Source: Azadirachta indica
Taxonomy: Eukaryota > Streptophyta > Magnoliopsida > Sapindales > Meliaceae
Length of the DNA: 64,000 nt
NCBI GenBank assembly: GCA_022749755.1
Contig: CM040440.1
Location: forward strand, 11,271,269-11,335,268
Direction of reading: 5' to 3'
This document shows positions 11,700 through 23,655 of the stretch, piece by piece. The notes under the pieces are model-generated. The model worked only from the letters and a program-made list of their open reading frames with translations, had not been told where the DNA came from and searched no databases. The stretch's first letter is position 1; each line of letters opens with the position of its first letter. The translations under genes and the position numbers were made by a program.

Positions 11700-12467
11700 A
11701 TGTACATATATTCTGTTGTGTAAAAGTGGGAGAATCATATGATATGCAATACACTTCAAAAGGAAATTTTTTTTATGCTTTGACTTGCATTAATGGTACA
11801 TGATATGTGCATTTTGATCTATGCATAACTTTTGATTGAGTTAAACCAGTCTATATGCACATTTTTGGTGTACAAAAGGGGAGAAACAAATTACTAGGTT
11901 AATCTTATTTTTTTCCAAGTTTTTGATGTGTGAAAAGGGAAAGTATCCTATGGTATGCAATATACTTAGAGAGAAATGTGTTCTAATTTTTTTTTATGTG
12001 TTGCATTAATTTCACATGATGAGTGCACTTTGATTTATGAATAAGTTGTATTATTTTGAGAATTTCATAAGCTGTTTTGAAAATGTCATAAGTTGTGTTG
12101 TTTGCACTCTTGAAATATAAAAGTGACAAATTCTTACTAAATTTATCCTATGTTCTCTTCTATCCTTAGATTTGATTACAATTGCTCAAATTTTTAGAGG
12201 GAACTTTTATTTTGAAAATTCTTTTAAACACCTTTAAAATATGTTTTAAAAAATTGTTATCATGCCCTTTTATTTGATTTTTCTTTTTATGATGACTAAA
12301 GGGGAGAATATTTATTGATTGCCTATTACATGCTTTTACGCTTAAATGTTTCACTTATGCGATGATTAAGGGGGAGCATGAATTTTAGATGTGTAATGTT
12401 TGTTTAATTTATGAGTTATTTTTTATTTGGCTATTAATGGTTTGTCATCATCAAAAAAATGGGAGAT
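11700..12467 (+). mobile_element. 3' non-coding end of a SIRE/Maximus-like copia element
   Basis: Several purine-tract-like motifs (aagtgggagaat, aaggggagaaa, taaaggggagaat, taagggggagc) precede a final polypurine tract ending gggagat at 12461-12467, next to an LTR-like start. Serial purine tracts before the 3' LTR are typical of SIRE-type copia elements. No pol coding sequence remains. Confidence 0.5.
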
Positions 12468-13800
12468 TATTAACCTTAAGACTCATAACCTATTGTTTTG
12501 ATGATAACAAATATCGATATTTTAACTAACCACATTCTTCTTATAACATTGATTATTATAATTTTAGCATGAAGAATTTGAAAATCAATTGTGAAGATTC
12601 AAAGAACATTTAAAATGATGGCATTCAAGAAAAACACAATGGAACCCTTTAAGCAAATTGAAGAGTGAAGTCACAAACTTGATATTTTATTTTGTATTAT
12701 TTGTTTATACTTGTGTTTGTAAGTGCTCATGATAATTGTATTAAGCTCAAGATCTTTTAAAACTAAATGTTTTGAGTTTTGAAAATCGAATCAAAATATA
12801 AGTTTTTAAAATGTGAGTTATGGACCAAAACACAAGATTTGAAACCCAGAAAATGGAACAAAATGCAAACCTTTTAAAGTTTTGGAAAACAAGGTTACTG
12901 TTCATAAACTGGGTCAGATCAGTTCAATCGAACCAACGAGTCGGTTGACCAAATCAAACCGCTTAATCAACCGAATCGATGGCAGAATGTAGGAATTTTG
13001 GGTTGGTAGACTGAACCAAACTGATTGCTCAACTAATCTTTACAAACTGGTCAACCAATTTTTTAGGCTTTTAAAACTATTTTTTATGAGTTTTTCTTGG
13101 TTGACCAAACTGGCTTTTTTGGTCGATCCACATACACAAAATTTTGAATTTTTGGCACACTAATAGTTAGTAACGACTAGGTTTTGAGTTAAATTATAAA
13201 TATGAGATATTTTACTCATTGGAGGAGGTTTTGAACATTTGCTAAAGATCCTAAGAGTTTATAAACATCATTGAATCTTTAAAATCATATCTTCAGCTTA
13301 TAAATTGCCACATTCATCTTTTACACACCTTGTTCTTTCATTTGCAAATTTTTTTAAGGTGTAAATATTTTTAGCTACTCTTATTCCTCTTAAAATTGAG
13401 TGAAAGAAGTGGGTCTTTCACTTGAATTATGAATTGAATGATTTGGTGAGAAATCACTTATGTTGAGAGTTGAGTGTTTGAGATGAGCAAGCACTTGCAA
13501 GGTTTAAGAGGTAATGAAAATCCTCTTGATTGTATTTGTTTAAGTCTTGGAGTGTTCAAGATTTAGTGAAATCTTCAAGTGGGTTGGCTTGAAAGCGTGG
13601 ATGTAAGCCAGAGTTCGCTGAACCTATAAAAATTATTGTATTTGATCTATTTTCCTATACTCTCTATTATTCTTTATGTTTATATTCATTATACACATTG
13701 CTCTCACGGACTTGCAACTTAAGTTGTTGATATTCACATATTGGTGATTAGAATTGTGCATTGAGCTTGTTGTATTATACCTTGAAGAATTTGAATTGCT
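12468..13800 (+). mobile_element. SIRE-like copia LTR (approximate end)
   Basis: It starts tattaaccttaag and soon reaches ttttgatgataacaaa, the usual opening of plant SIRE-type LTRs after a gggaga purine tract. Inside are gtcggttgaccaaa-type direct and inverted words (12900-13130), also frequent in such LTRs, and a 3' part with gcgtggatgtaagccagag and aacctataaaaatt. The right boundary was not located. Confidence 0.5.
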
Positions 13801-14246
13801 TGGCGTTGCTTATTAGGTTGCTTTATTAGGTTACCCGCCCCCTCCTTTCTTGGTTGCTTTAGTATTATTTCATAAGCTATCTGAGTTAATCCATGTTGTT
13901 TATCTAGTGACATATATATTTTTTTATTGTAATCAATTTTATAATTTCTCACCTCTGTATATAGATCTCCCCTTCGTTGTTGTGATGTTCCTCTGTCCAT
14001 CTTTACCCCGTAGATTGTTGGATGGTAATGCATGTTTGTCATCTCAAAAATATTCTCTAATTTTTAAAACTAGTGCTTCTATTTACAAGTTACCTGTATC
14101 AACCAAGTTTAATTTCATGCAATCAATTTATTGTAGTGTTGAATGTTTTTTCTCCTTCATATGTTGTCTCTCATTTTATCTCTTTCTATCATGGCTTAAC
14201 CATATATTTTCTTTCAAGAAACTTCTTATATTTATGCTTTCATAGT

Positions 14247-14587
14247 AAGCTGGAAATTTTGTGAAAGATGAAGTATGGAATGCCCTTATTGTTGTGATAA
14301 GCAATGCCTCAGACCTCCATGGTTATATAATCAGGGCTCTGTATAAAGCATTTCGAACATCAACTGAACAGGTGCTCAGCTTTTTTTTTCGTTGTAGAAT
14401 GAGTTGGGTATATGTTTCAATTTTACAATGCTTTCAACTCAGGTATTCAAGCATGCTTGTATGCATGGTCCTAAGAAGATTGTATAATATTTTTACATCA
14501 GAAGAGCCACTTTGAGTGGCAGTTTGTTGCATCGGAGAATATGGTGACATGCTGGTCAATAATGTTGCACTACTTAATATAGAAGAT
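14247..14587 (+). pseudogene. AP-1 complex gamma-adaptin gene fragment (two exons)
   Basis: Exon A (about 14249-14371) reads AGNFVKDEVWNALIVVIS followed by NASDLHGYIIRALYKAF, the strongly conserved trunk sequence of plant gamma-adaptin, a clathrin adaptor subunit acting at the trans-Golgi network. It ends at a GT donor (14372). After a 130-bp intron, exon B (about 14502-14587) carries CCIGEYGDMLVNNVALLNIED, the next family segment. Exon B has a TGA where family members have Val-Arg, its reading phase does not follow from exon A, and similarity stops after IED. Neither the N-terminal exons nor the ear domain are nearby, so this is a translocated or captured fragment, not a working gene. Confidence 0.85.
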
Positions 14588-14934
14588 ATAAAATCTCACT
14601 TATAATGTGCCAAAAGTGAGTTGCAAACTTGTAAAGATACTCTAAATGAGTTTAGATCGATCTTGGCGGAGTTGACACTACATCGATGTCCTCTCCTTTG
14701 GAATTTAGTTGTATTAATACTTGTTTTTTCCAATAAACGTTTGTGATGATATTTGGATTATTGTCTTCTTGGTTAATAAATTTGATCTTTTCAATTATTT
14801 AATTAACCTTTGCATTTATCCTTACAATTGTTATTATAATTGATAAATTAAATTCATATGAACAGAATTATATTACCAATTTGTGGCAAAAAAAAATTAA
14901 ATATTACAATACACAATTTACGCTAATCAAATTA
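14588..14934. other. Spacer after the gamma-adaptin fragment
   Basis: No further gamma-adaptin exon or other coding pattern is visible. Confidence 0.35.
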
Positions 14935-15387
14935 ATCAAAAAATTTGCCGAAAGATATTTGGTGACGATAATATGTAGTCGCCAAAAGAGCTTTTTAGTA
15001 ATGGCAAAATAAAATTTGATGGCAACAATATTTTGTCACCAAAAGACCTTTTGGCAACGATGGTATTTCGTTGCCAAAACAGGCTTTAGCAGTGGCATGT
15101 TGTTGTCACTAAAAGAGCTTTTCACAACAACATAATATTGTTGCCAAAATGATTTTTGCACATCGCACTTAAGTTATCGATGACAACTTTTCGCAATGAC
15201 ATAATCTTCAGTGACAACTTTTAGCGAGGACAGTTGTTGTGGAAAAGGTATTGTTGGCGACTTCATTGTTGTCACTAAAGGGTTTGGCGATGATTGTTGT
15301 TCGTCATTTTTAACAATAACATTGGCAACGACCACATTTTAGTCACTAAAAATTTTAGCAATGCCATTTAACACTTTTAATAACAAC
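14935..15387. repeat. Subterminal repeat array of a decayed CACTA element
   Basis: About 15 degenerate copies of a short unit in both orientations, such as ttggcaacgatggtatttcg, ttgtcaccaaaag and gttgccaaaa. Arrays built on gcgacgac/gtcgtcgc-like cores are typical of plant CACTA subterminal regions. The terminal CACTA itself is not preserved. The hAT copy starting at 15388 abuts or interrupts it. Confidence 0.5.
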
Positions 15388-16300
15388 TAGGAATGACAAT
15401 TTTTCCCTAAGGTCGAGGGCCCAACCCATTTAGGACAGGGATCGGGATAAGTTTTTTGAAAAATTTGAGGATCAAATTAGATTTAAGGATAAAAATTCAT
15501 TCCCATTTGAAAAATGGGTCCGAGATGGCGATTGAGCATCTTTCCCCACCTAGCCCGATTCCTCATTTTCAAATTCAAATTTTGTTTGGTTAATTACATA
15601 AATATCTATTTTATTTACTAAATAATTATAAAAGTTATGTAACTTTCATTTTAGTCAAACAAGTCCTTTAAAAAAATTTATAAATTTTTAATTTAATCAA
15701 TTAAGTTCTTTATAATTATTTCGATATTTTCAATTTAATCAATCTTAAAAAAATTTAAATTTATCTTCTTAATAAAGAAATTTACTAAAATAATTAAAAA
15801 CTAATAAAATTGAATATTTTTAATAATTAAATTTAGAGCAATAAATTTTGATAAAATAAAAATAATAAATTGATGTCAAACAAAAAATAATTTATTTGTA
15901 ATTAATGAATTTATATGTTATAATGTATTAATATAAGATTAACAAATAAATATATAGTTAAAGATTTTTTTCTTTTAGATTTCATTTTCTTATTTACCAA
16001 ACAAAATAATTTTATGTAAAATTATCAAAAAAATACAAGAATTTAAGATTGATTTTATAGATTTCTCTAACTTTATCAATTCTATTAAAAATTAGATCAT
16101 AATTTTACTACTACAGTTATTTATTTTTCTATTTATATAGGTTAATAAAAATACTGTAGTAAATTTATTAATCAAATTTAATATTTTATTCTAAATTTTT
16201 TTTTTTGTTATTTGTAATATGTCATATAAATTGTATCAATTAAATTGATAATTGTTATCATTTATCTTATGTTGAATAACTAATTTATGAAGAAGTCAAA
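15388..16300 (-). mobile_element. hAT-like element, copy 2 (inverted, far end not found)
   Basis: It begins taggaatgacaa at 15388, matching the right end of copy 1 in inverse orientation, followed by a GC-richer subterminal part with gggatcgggat and tagcccgattcc. Stretches around 15650-15740, 15840-15900, 16020-16080 and 16200-16300 are the reverse complement of about 5460-5520, 5240-5300, 5080-5130 and 4860-4990 of copy 1. The opposite terminus is not recognisable; the copy may extend with internal repeats to about 17.2 kb. Confidence 0.65.
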
Positions 16301-17314
16301 TATTTATTTTATCATATTATTTTAATGATATGTGAAATGATGATTTTATATATAAATAAGTAATTTATTATATTATAAAGATATAAAAATCTAATTTGCA
16401 TTATGCTATTTGATAAAAAATTGAAAATTGATTATATATTTTTTAATAATAGATTAAAAAATGATAATTATAGGAACTTCTTTTTTTAAATACTTAAATA
16501 TGTAATCATGTAAATAACTTTAATAATTTAAACATTAGTACAGATTTATAAAAAAGAAATAAATTCTTAAAGATTTTTTTTTTCTTTTCATATTTTTGTT
16601 TTCTTATTTATCAAATAAAATATTTATAACACTAAACAATTAAAATTTGTAATAAATATAATGACTAATTATATTTTAATTATAACATAACTAAAAGTTA
16701 TAGATATCTCTTCAATGTATAATTTTGAATATGTAATATAATAATTAATCATATTAATTTGTATAATTATGAATAGGTAATATAAAATTAATCATACTTA
16801 TTTGTGATTAATATACTATGAAAAATTAATATATTAACAAAGATAACTAATTAAGTCAATTTGTATAAATGTGTTTGAGTAATCATACAATAACATATTA
16901 ATTATATTAGTAATTTAAATAAATATTATTTAATATTATGTCTAATGATATCATACAAGCTTTATAATTTATCATAATAAAATATTATAATGCATTTTTA
17001 AGATAAATTTTTATATAACTTATTTTAACAATTAATTTATGTAAATTTAAATATTTATTTTTATTATATAATTTAAATTTTTGACTTAATGTTAAATAAT
17101 AAAAATTACATGTAAAAAACTAAATAAATTTTTGGAAACTTCTTAAAATTAACTTTTAAATAAAATAATTAAAATAATGATGTAAAATTATATCTAAATA
17201 ATTATTAAGACAAAATTATTGTCAAATTTTACTTTTTTTTATACCAACTAACAATCCAAAAATAATATTTTTAATAATACGAGTAAAATACTTATTCTTC
17301 CTTAAATATATTAA
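16301..17314. other. Extremely AT-rich sequence, possibly hAT copy 2 interior
   Basis: No gene. The block 16555-16640 resembles 15960-16020, suggesting internal duplication within the hAT-related sequence. Confidence 0.35.
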
Positions 17315-17334
17315 CACTACTAGAAAATAATTAA

Positions 17335-17930
17335 AAGAGCACACTAAATAGAAGACGGTTTTCATTTTTTAAGACGGCTTATTCAAAAACTATTTTTAAT
17401 TCTAAAAAATAAAAACGGTTTTTGTAAACCGTTTTTTAAAATATATGTTTTAAGAATTTTTTTAATGAAACCGACTTTAAATTTAAAAAATAAAAACTGT
17501 TTTTGTAAACTGTCTTCTAAAATATATGTTTAGAGAACAGTTTTAATAAAATTGACTTTAATTCTGAATTATAAAAATGATTTTTGTAAACCGTCTTTTA
17601 AAATATGTGTTTAGAGAAGTTTTAATAAACTTATTTTTATTTTAAAAAAATATAAAAATAATTTTTAAAACGTTTTCTTTTTTCACATATTTAAATGACA
17701 GTTTTAGTAAATTATTCTTGATTTTTAAAATAAAAAATAATTTTCAAATCGTTTTTTTTTTTAAAATACATATTTAGAAGAATTATAATAAAATATACTT
17801 TTATTTAAATAATAAAAAATTATTTTAAATATTCTTCTGTTTAGAGAATAATTTTAATTTAATTGATTTCTATTTAAAATTTTAAAAAAATAATTTTTAA
17901 TCTTGTTTTCTTTTACTATACCACGTGAGA
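17335..17930 (+). repeat. Left subterminal repeat array of the CACTA element
   Basis: Degenerate tandem units of about 82-86 bp; the core aaacggtttttgtaaaccg recurs at about 17410, 17495 and 17577 with variants beyond. Each core is a small hairpin (acggttt/aaaccgt). Such arrays are the presumed binding sites for the element's own regulatory protein. Confidence 0.65.
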
Positions 17931-18126
17931 TTGGGTTTTTTTTAAATACTAATTTAGTCAAAAACTTTTTGATCAGTAAATATATAAAAATTAAAAAAAT
18001 TACTTATTTAATTTTAATAAATGTAATTAAAGATGTTGGTGTTTGAATTAAAAATATCAAACAAAATATAGGTAGAGTATATATATACACATTTACATAA
18101 ATATAATGAATAGTAATTAAGGGATA

Positions 18127-18240
18127 TTGTTTATGTATTGGGCCGGTCTTTAAACGATGACCTTATTTTTATTTTTAATCTACTAATTTGCCTAATAGTA
18201 TAATAGTAGACTTTGAACAATAAATGCACACACACACAAA
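18127..18240 (+). repeat. Repeat block shared with 24056-24160
   Basis: Both copies contain a gtctttaaacg(a/g)tga core, a tctg/actaatttg block, and a cag/gactttgaa-type end followed by gaatgca-like sequence. The similarity continues for about 100 bp in the same orientation. Confidence 0.6.
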
Positions 18241-18813
18241 TATATATATATATATATATATATAAAATTTCAATTTTATACTAAAAAAATTTAAATCTAT
18301 TTTATAATCATAAAATCTCTAAATTATATGTATATATAATTATTAAACACATATTCTTTTCATTAATTTTTTGTTAAAATTAACTGCTGACTCAATATTG
18401 ATTACTTTAATAACAAAAATACCTTTAACTTTTATTTAACTAATATAATGACATAAATACTCTTTTTTAATAATTTTTAATTAATTTTTTATATAAATAA
18501 ATTAATTACAAGAAAATAATTTATTTTCAATTAACAAAATAAAAGTTTAATTTATTTTTCTTCTTTTTACTTTTTATTTTAAAATTTTCATTTTTCTTAT
18601 TTGATTTTTAAATTTAAACAATTTCTACTTTTTTATTCAAATTTCTTTGAATTTTTACATTAATCTATAATTAAAACAACAATAATATATTAACAAATAA
18701 TAATCATAAATTCACGATATGTAAAAAAATAGTCATACAAAATAAAAATAATTAAAAATGCTGGTATTTGTTGAAAAAAATAAAATATATGTTGAAAATT
18801 TTAGACAAAAAAA

Positions 18814-18868
18814 ATATCACATTTTTTTTGGACTCACTTCAAAATGAAATTGTCTCTGACATTAAGTA
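18814..18868 (+). pseudogene. Stray copy of a Ulp1 exon segment
   Basis: This 55-bp segment contains tttggactcacttcaaaat and is close to 38034-38092, inside exon 9 of the element's Ulp1 gene, in the same orientation. It encodes the stretch around the catalytic-Asp region (FLDSLQNE). Flanking sequence does not match, so it is a remnant of another CACTA copy or an internal rearrangement. Confidence 0.65.
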
Positions 18869-19024
18869 AAACAAAAATAATTAAATCATTGTTTTTAATT
18901 ATTTTTATATTATTTGACTATTTTTCTTGTCACTTAATGAACTTCAATTATCGATTAGAGAAAAAATAAAAAATAAAAAAGATAAATACTTCAAAACCAA
19001 AAATAAAAAATTAAAATATGTTGT

Positions 19025-20094
19025 ATAAATTACGAATACAAGTGCCTATATCGCAAACAAATAATACAATGGTAAGAAAGTGTTGGTCCTACAAGAAAAG
19101 TTAATTTGTTAATTATCGAAGATAATTAAGTAATGAATTTATCTGAAAAAATTGAATTAATTTAAATGAGAAAAATTAAAACAAAATAAAGTAAAATAAA
19201 CTATTGAGCAATTTAATTAAAACAAATACGCCTGATGGAAAGATTTAGGGCTAATGATTTTATTATATTTATTCACATCCAATTCTCCAGATAATTTTAT
19301 TCTGATTTAATACCTGTGTTATTAGTTAATTATCCTAAGTTATTCGACAGTCTTTCTTGAAATTAGTTAAATCTACTTTGCACCTAAATAATTCACTATA
19401 TTTATATGTGAATTAAATTAAATGAAAGTGTTTTACATTCAGTGATAATTCTTAACTAACTACGTAAATCATATTAATACATTTTTGTCTAACATGTAAT
19501 TGACAGTATTCATTACCTGGTTTAGATAATAATCACTTTTCAGTTCATATTAATCCACAAATAATTCAAATACTAACCAAATATTAAAACGCATCAATCA
19601 TCATAATGAATACAGAACACTAAATATTAAATCAAAAAAAATAACACAATTACACAAATTGAATGCTTCAAATAGATTATATCATTGTCTTAGAAAATAA
19701 ATTTAACTACACATCAGATAAAGTTCAAAATCCACAATAAAAAATTTAACAATTGACAACATAAAAAACAATAACTTCACTATTGTTTAATTCAAAACAA
19801 AGGTTTAAAGATAAGAGAAAAAGATAAAACTAGATTAGGAGAGCCTTGATTTTCAAAACCTTGAACTTGATGCTAAAAAATTCTTCCAATCTCCTCTCTC
19901 TCTATCGCTTAGTTCTCTCCAAAAACTTGAACTTGATGCCCAGGAGCAGGATGAATGGTGCAATGGCCAATTCTCGTGATCTGCAAAAAATACAACCAAA
20001 ATACATTAAATATTAATGTAAGCAGAGGATGAAACAAACAAATCAAATTAAAGAGTAAATGATAAGTGTGTGTTTTTACGCACTTATCAAATAC
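19025..20094 (-). mobile_element. LTR-like 3' region of a Tat/LARD-type element
   Basis: On the minus strand a purine tract (aagtatgggggtat) is followed by TGATAAGTGCG at about 20094. This is the usual junction of internal sequence and 3' LTR in plant Tat-like and LARD elements. The sequence runs to about 19025, ending with a tgtaggaccaacac-type segment and ataggcacttgtattcg, which resembles the LTR end of these elements. The first 120 bp recur at 22990-22870. Confidence 0.45.
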
Positions 20095-20436
20095 CCCCAT
20101 ACTTGAATGCTTGCTTGTCCTCAAGCAAATCAAACCAACAAAAATAGATATTGGGGAAAAGACTAAAACAGGCAAATATAATATTAACCAAAAAAAAAAA
20201 AAATCAAACAAGCACACTTCTAGAACATGATAAGTTAAACTTGAACCAAAATAGTTTTTTTTTTTTTTTCATATATGTGTGTGATTGGTAGTAACTCACT
20301 ATGTTCAACAAACGATTACTTTTCATTCATCCCCTACACTTAATGGAAACATTGTCCTCGATGTTGAAAGATGGAAAAATAAAGGAAAAAATTAGAAAGA
20401 TCTTACCTGAGAGGTAAGATGTAAGAATTTTGCCTC

Positions 20437-21708
20437 TCATTGTGCATTGTTATCTTCATCTGTTTGGTTGGGCGGGAATTGTAGAAGTGGTGGAAATTGA
20501 ACATCAGGATGTATTTGCTGAAAATATAAAGCCAAAGTGTTGAAGCAGTCCACTTGATACTGATGTATCCTTGATTGCTCTTGCCGGATGTTAGAAATCT
20601 CACGCCATTATTGAATAATTCTTTAAAGCATATCGGCAATCCTTGATTGTATGGGATCTTCGGGATGTGAGGAGGAAGCTCCGGCTTCATTATCTTGATG
20701 GATAAACGGGGGATTTGGTAAGCCTTCATAAGGATTTTGTTGACGCCTCAATCTTTCTTCATAGGCTGACCGGTATGCCTCTGGAATTGTATTAAGGGAG
20801 CCTTTTCTCAGTCGAGGCAATGGTTTTCACGGTGATGGAACTTGATTATCATCATCCATAATAAATCCTAAACCTGATCGGACGGATGCACCTCTTGCCC
20901 AGCAGTTGAACTTGGAAATTGTCATCCCGTCAATTGGAGAATCCGGATTTACCTTGTACTCTGTGTCCTCTACCCTTACCTCTCCTTTTAAGCATAAGGC
21001 AGTAATAAGACAGGGGTGTGTGTGTCCCCCCGTTGTTTTTGCTTCAATAGATGCAATCAAGTTGTCTCGGATTACCTTCCCTATATCAATAGTAATCTCA
21101 GCACAAATACAATAAAGTAGAGATGCTTTTTTTGCTGTAACTTCATTGAGATAGGATGTAGGCATGAGATTGGAGCAAATAAATTTATACCAAGCCTTGG
21201 CGCATCTATTGAGCGTATTTTCTGGGAAGGCGAGAGATTTGCTGTATCTACCACGACCTCTTAACCATTGTGTTCCAGGAACACGTAATTCTTCAATAAT
21301 CTGAGTGTAGTTTTCATCATCTCTCCTGAATGCATCATATAAATCCTCATCTGCGTTAATGGAAGGTAAGCCATAAAAGGTGTTAATGGCCTCAGAACTA
21401 AATGAAATCCTTTTGCCCCTAACAAACACTTTGTCATTCTCTCTGCTCACTGAAACATTAGCATAGAATTCCCTAACTAATGGCACTATTGCTTGAGTAG
21501 GATAGTCAGTAAGCGATTCCCATTTCTGATCTCAGATAAATTGCAAAATCATTCCATCTTCTGAGCCCAGTTTTAATACTCGTTCCCTCACTAATGCTTT
21601 TTCATCTTGTTGAAATTTAATAAACTTTTGTTCGACTTCACATGAAATAAATTTCCTTTTGTCAAAAACTAATGAAACTTGTGAAGAACTCCCCTTTTTT
21701 GGAGCCAT
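20437..21708 (-). pseudogene. 'Putative plant transposon protein' (PF20167-like) pseudogene
   Basis: The minus-strand frame opens with MAPKKGSSSQVSLVFDKRKF at 21708. It continues through IVPLVREFYANV, VFVRGKRISFSSEAINTFYG and WYKFICSNLMPTSYLNEVTA, a pattern I know from plant transposon-associated proteins of the PF20167 type. A hydrophilic Gln-rich tail follows, ending at a TGA (20437-20439). The single frame of 424 codons is cut by four in-frame stops (TGA 21532-21534, TGA 20827-20829, TAA 20623-20625, TAA 20608-20610) and by no frameshift. Each stop can come from CGA or CAA by one C-to-T change. The function of the family is unknown. The upstream leader contains a likely 5' UTR intron. Confidence 0.75.
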
Positions 21709-21829
21709 TTTGCTCTTAATATTCTTTTAGGCAAATTACCAAACACTTGGAATACACACTTTTGCTACCTCCTATCTTGCACTTCAATCCACTTAATCAA
21801 CCTTCCGTTCACTCCTAAAGCACCCTGCA

Positions 21830-22440
21830 AGTATTTTTCAACTATCAAACTTAAGATTACTAGGCCAAAGTTCACTGAAATATTTTGTCGAACATCTGGC
21901 GTACACTTTTATTAACCTACTCAATTTCTAATCCAATACTTCAAGTTTAGGCCAAAATTATAATGTAAAACGCAAACACTTCCAAAATATTAATTTCTCC
22001 ACAACACCCACAACAAATTCCACGAAAAATCAAGAACCAAATACTTCAATTTTCTATTAACATTACAACCCTAAACATTTCTTCATAAATATACAATTGG
22101 AAGAATAAATTTTACACTAGTGAGAACTTACTTGAAATTGAAGTGAAAATGCAATGTTGGGATTGAATTCCTTACTCTCACTGCACTTCTCCAAATTCTT
22201 GCTATGTTGGGAGATTATAGGTAATTGAGTGTTTAAATTTGGTAAGAAAATATGTGTAATTTGGTATTTGGGATGGTGATTGAACGTATAGTAATTGAAT
22301 TTAGGTAAAGAGTGAAAAAGAGAGTGTTTGGGATGGTGTTTGTGTTGGAGAAAGAGGGAAATTTGGAAACAAATAGAAAGGGGATTATATTGGGGCAAAA
22401 AGAGGGGAGGCGCAGTATAAATATGCTCGCACAGGCATTT
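21830..22440 (-). promoter_or_regulatory. Promoter and 5' leader of the PF20167-like pseudogene
   Basis: On the minus strand a TATA-like tatttata (22415-22424) lies in a short GC-rich block. A CT-rich leader follows, then a strong donor-like caagtaagt (about 22130) and an acceptor-like acttgcag (about 21831), about 120 bp before the ATG. A TATA box and a spliced leader fit an LTR-element or captured-gene promoter. Inferred from motifs only. Confidence 0.35.
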
Positions 22441-22530
22441 GCACGCAAGACAATAAGCGCGGCACGGGCTTGCGCGGCCGCACCGCACAATCTGTGTTGC
22501 CCGCGCGCCTGCGTGCGCAAGAAGCATATA
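22405..22530. repeat. GC-rich block
   Basis: A GC-rich island (ggcacgggcttgcgcggccg) in AT-rich sequence, similar in character to the larger arrays at 23085 and 28465. It overlaps the presumed promoter. Confidence 0.5.
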
Positions 22531-22554
22531 TATATTTTTTAATTTTTTAATTTT

Positions 22555-22991
22555 TTTAATTTTTTTTAATTTTTTTCTTTTCTTTTTTCTTCTCTTTTTT
22601 TTTTCTCTCTTCACCTTTTTCCCTAACTCCCTTAGTTTGAAATTAAACTTGCAAAAATTTTTCACCGACAAAAAAAAAAACACACAATCATTGAAAAGCT
22701 GACTTAAAAGGTTTGAAAAGTTTGCAAATAGGTCCCATTAACTTTATACTTAGGAGCCCTAATGACTTATGTTTTGGTCCGTATTTCCCTTATGTCTTTA
22801 TCCTCGAACATCTTTCTTTTTTAACCGAATTCAATAATTTCGAGTCAAATTTATTTTAAATGACTAATTCTCTCGTGATATGCAAAAAATACAACAAAAA
22901 AATATTAAATATTAATGTAAGCAGAGAATTAAACAGACAAATCAAATTAATTAAAGAGTAAATGATAAGTTTTTTTTTATACACTTATCAA
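22555..22991 (-). repeat. Dispersed block, copy A
   Basis: It contains gcaaataggtcc, tttggtccgtatttccctta, cgagtcaaattt, a tgcaaaaaatacaac segment and taaagagtaaatgataag. Copies B (23651-23880), C (27905-28392) and D (28733-28960) share these in the same order. The part 22870-22991 also matches the LTR start at 19973-20096. Confidence 0.8.
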
Positions 22992-23084
22992 AATAAATTA
23001 AACTTTTATTTTTTAATTGATTGCAATGGGTGCTGGGGCACCAAAAACCAAGCGGGGGAGTGAGTATGATTGAAGAGGTGCCGC

Positions 23085-23655
23085 GGCTGCGCTATTAATG
23101 ACGCGGCTGTGTCATGCATGCTACACAAGAGCACGTGGCATAGCGCGGTAGCGCCACTTGGTGGCGCTACGGCGCCATGCATTCTACCATGCATTTTACA
23201 CAAGAGTAGGTGGCATGGTGCGGTAGCGCCACTAGGAGGCGCGGCGGCGCCATGCATTATGCTAAGCATACTGCACAAGAGCAGGTGGTATGGCGCGGTA
23301 GTGCCACTTGGTGCGGCGGCGCCATGCATTCTGCCATGCATTCTGCATAAGAGCAGGTGGCATAGCGCGGTAGCGCCGCCATGAGGCGCGGCGGCGCCAT
23401 ACATTCTGTCATGATACTACTACACAAGAGCAGGTAGCATGGCGCGGCGGCGCCATGCATTCTGCATAAGAGCAGGTGGCATGGCGCGATAGCGCCACCA
23501 GGAGGCGCGACGGCGCCATGCATTCTGCCATGCATACTGCACAAGAGCAGGTGGAATGGCGCTGCCGTGCCACCTAGTGGCACTACCGCGCCATGCCACC
23601 TGCTCTTTGGTAGCATGCATGGTGCTGGAGCGCCACTAAGTGGTGCGGCCGCGCC
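23085..23655. repeat. GC-rich palindromic minisatellite array, long version
   Basis: At least six degenerate units of about 90-100 bp are present, each with a caagagcaggtggcatggcg core, nested palindromes of the ggcgcggtagcgcc and ggcggcgcc kind, and a catgcattctgccatgcat spacer. Open frames across it on both strands are low-complexity Ala/Cys/His-rich products of the repeat and are not treated as genes. The array sits between block copies A and B. Confidence 0.8.

Noticed and set aside
13734..14245. Opposing frames of 102 and 131 codons
   Set aside because: They overlap each other on opposite strands, have no recognisable domain, and lie in LTR or intron-like sequence beside the gamma-adaptin fragment.
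19909..20217. 102-codon minus-strand frame
   Set aside because: Lies across the purine tract and LTR start of the LARD-like element.
22117..22683. Minus-strand frame of 188 codons with Lys-rich start
   Set aside because: It translates a T/CT-rich tract, a GC block and the leader of the PF20167-like pseudogene; low complexity.
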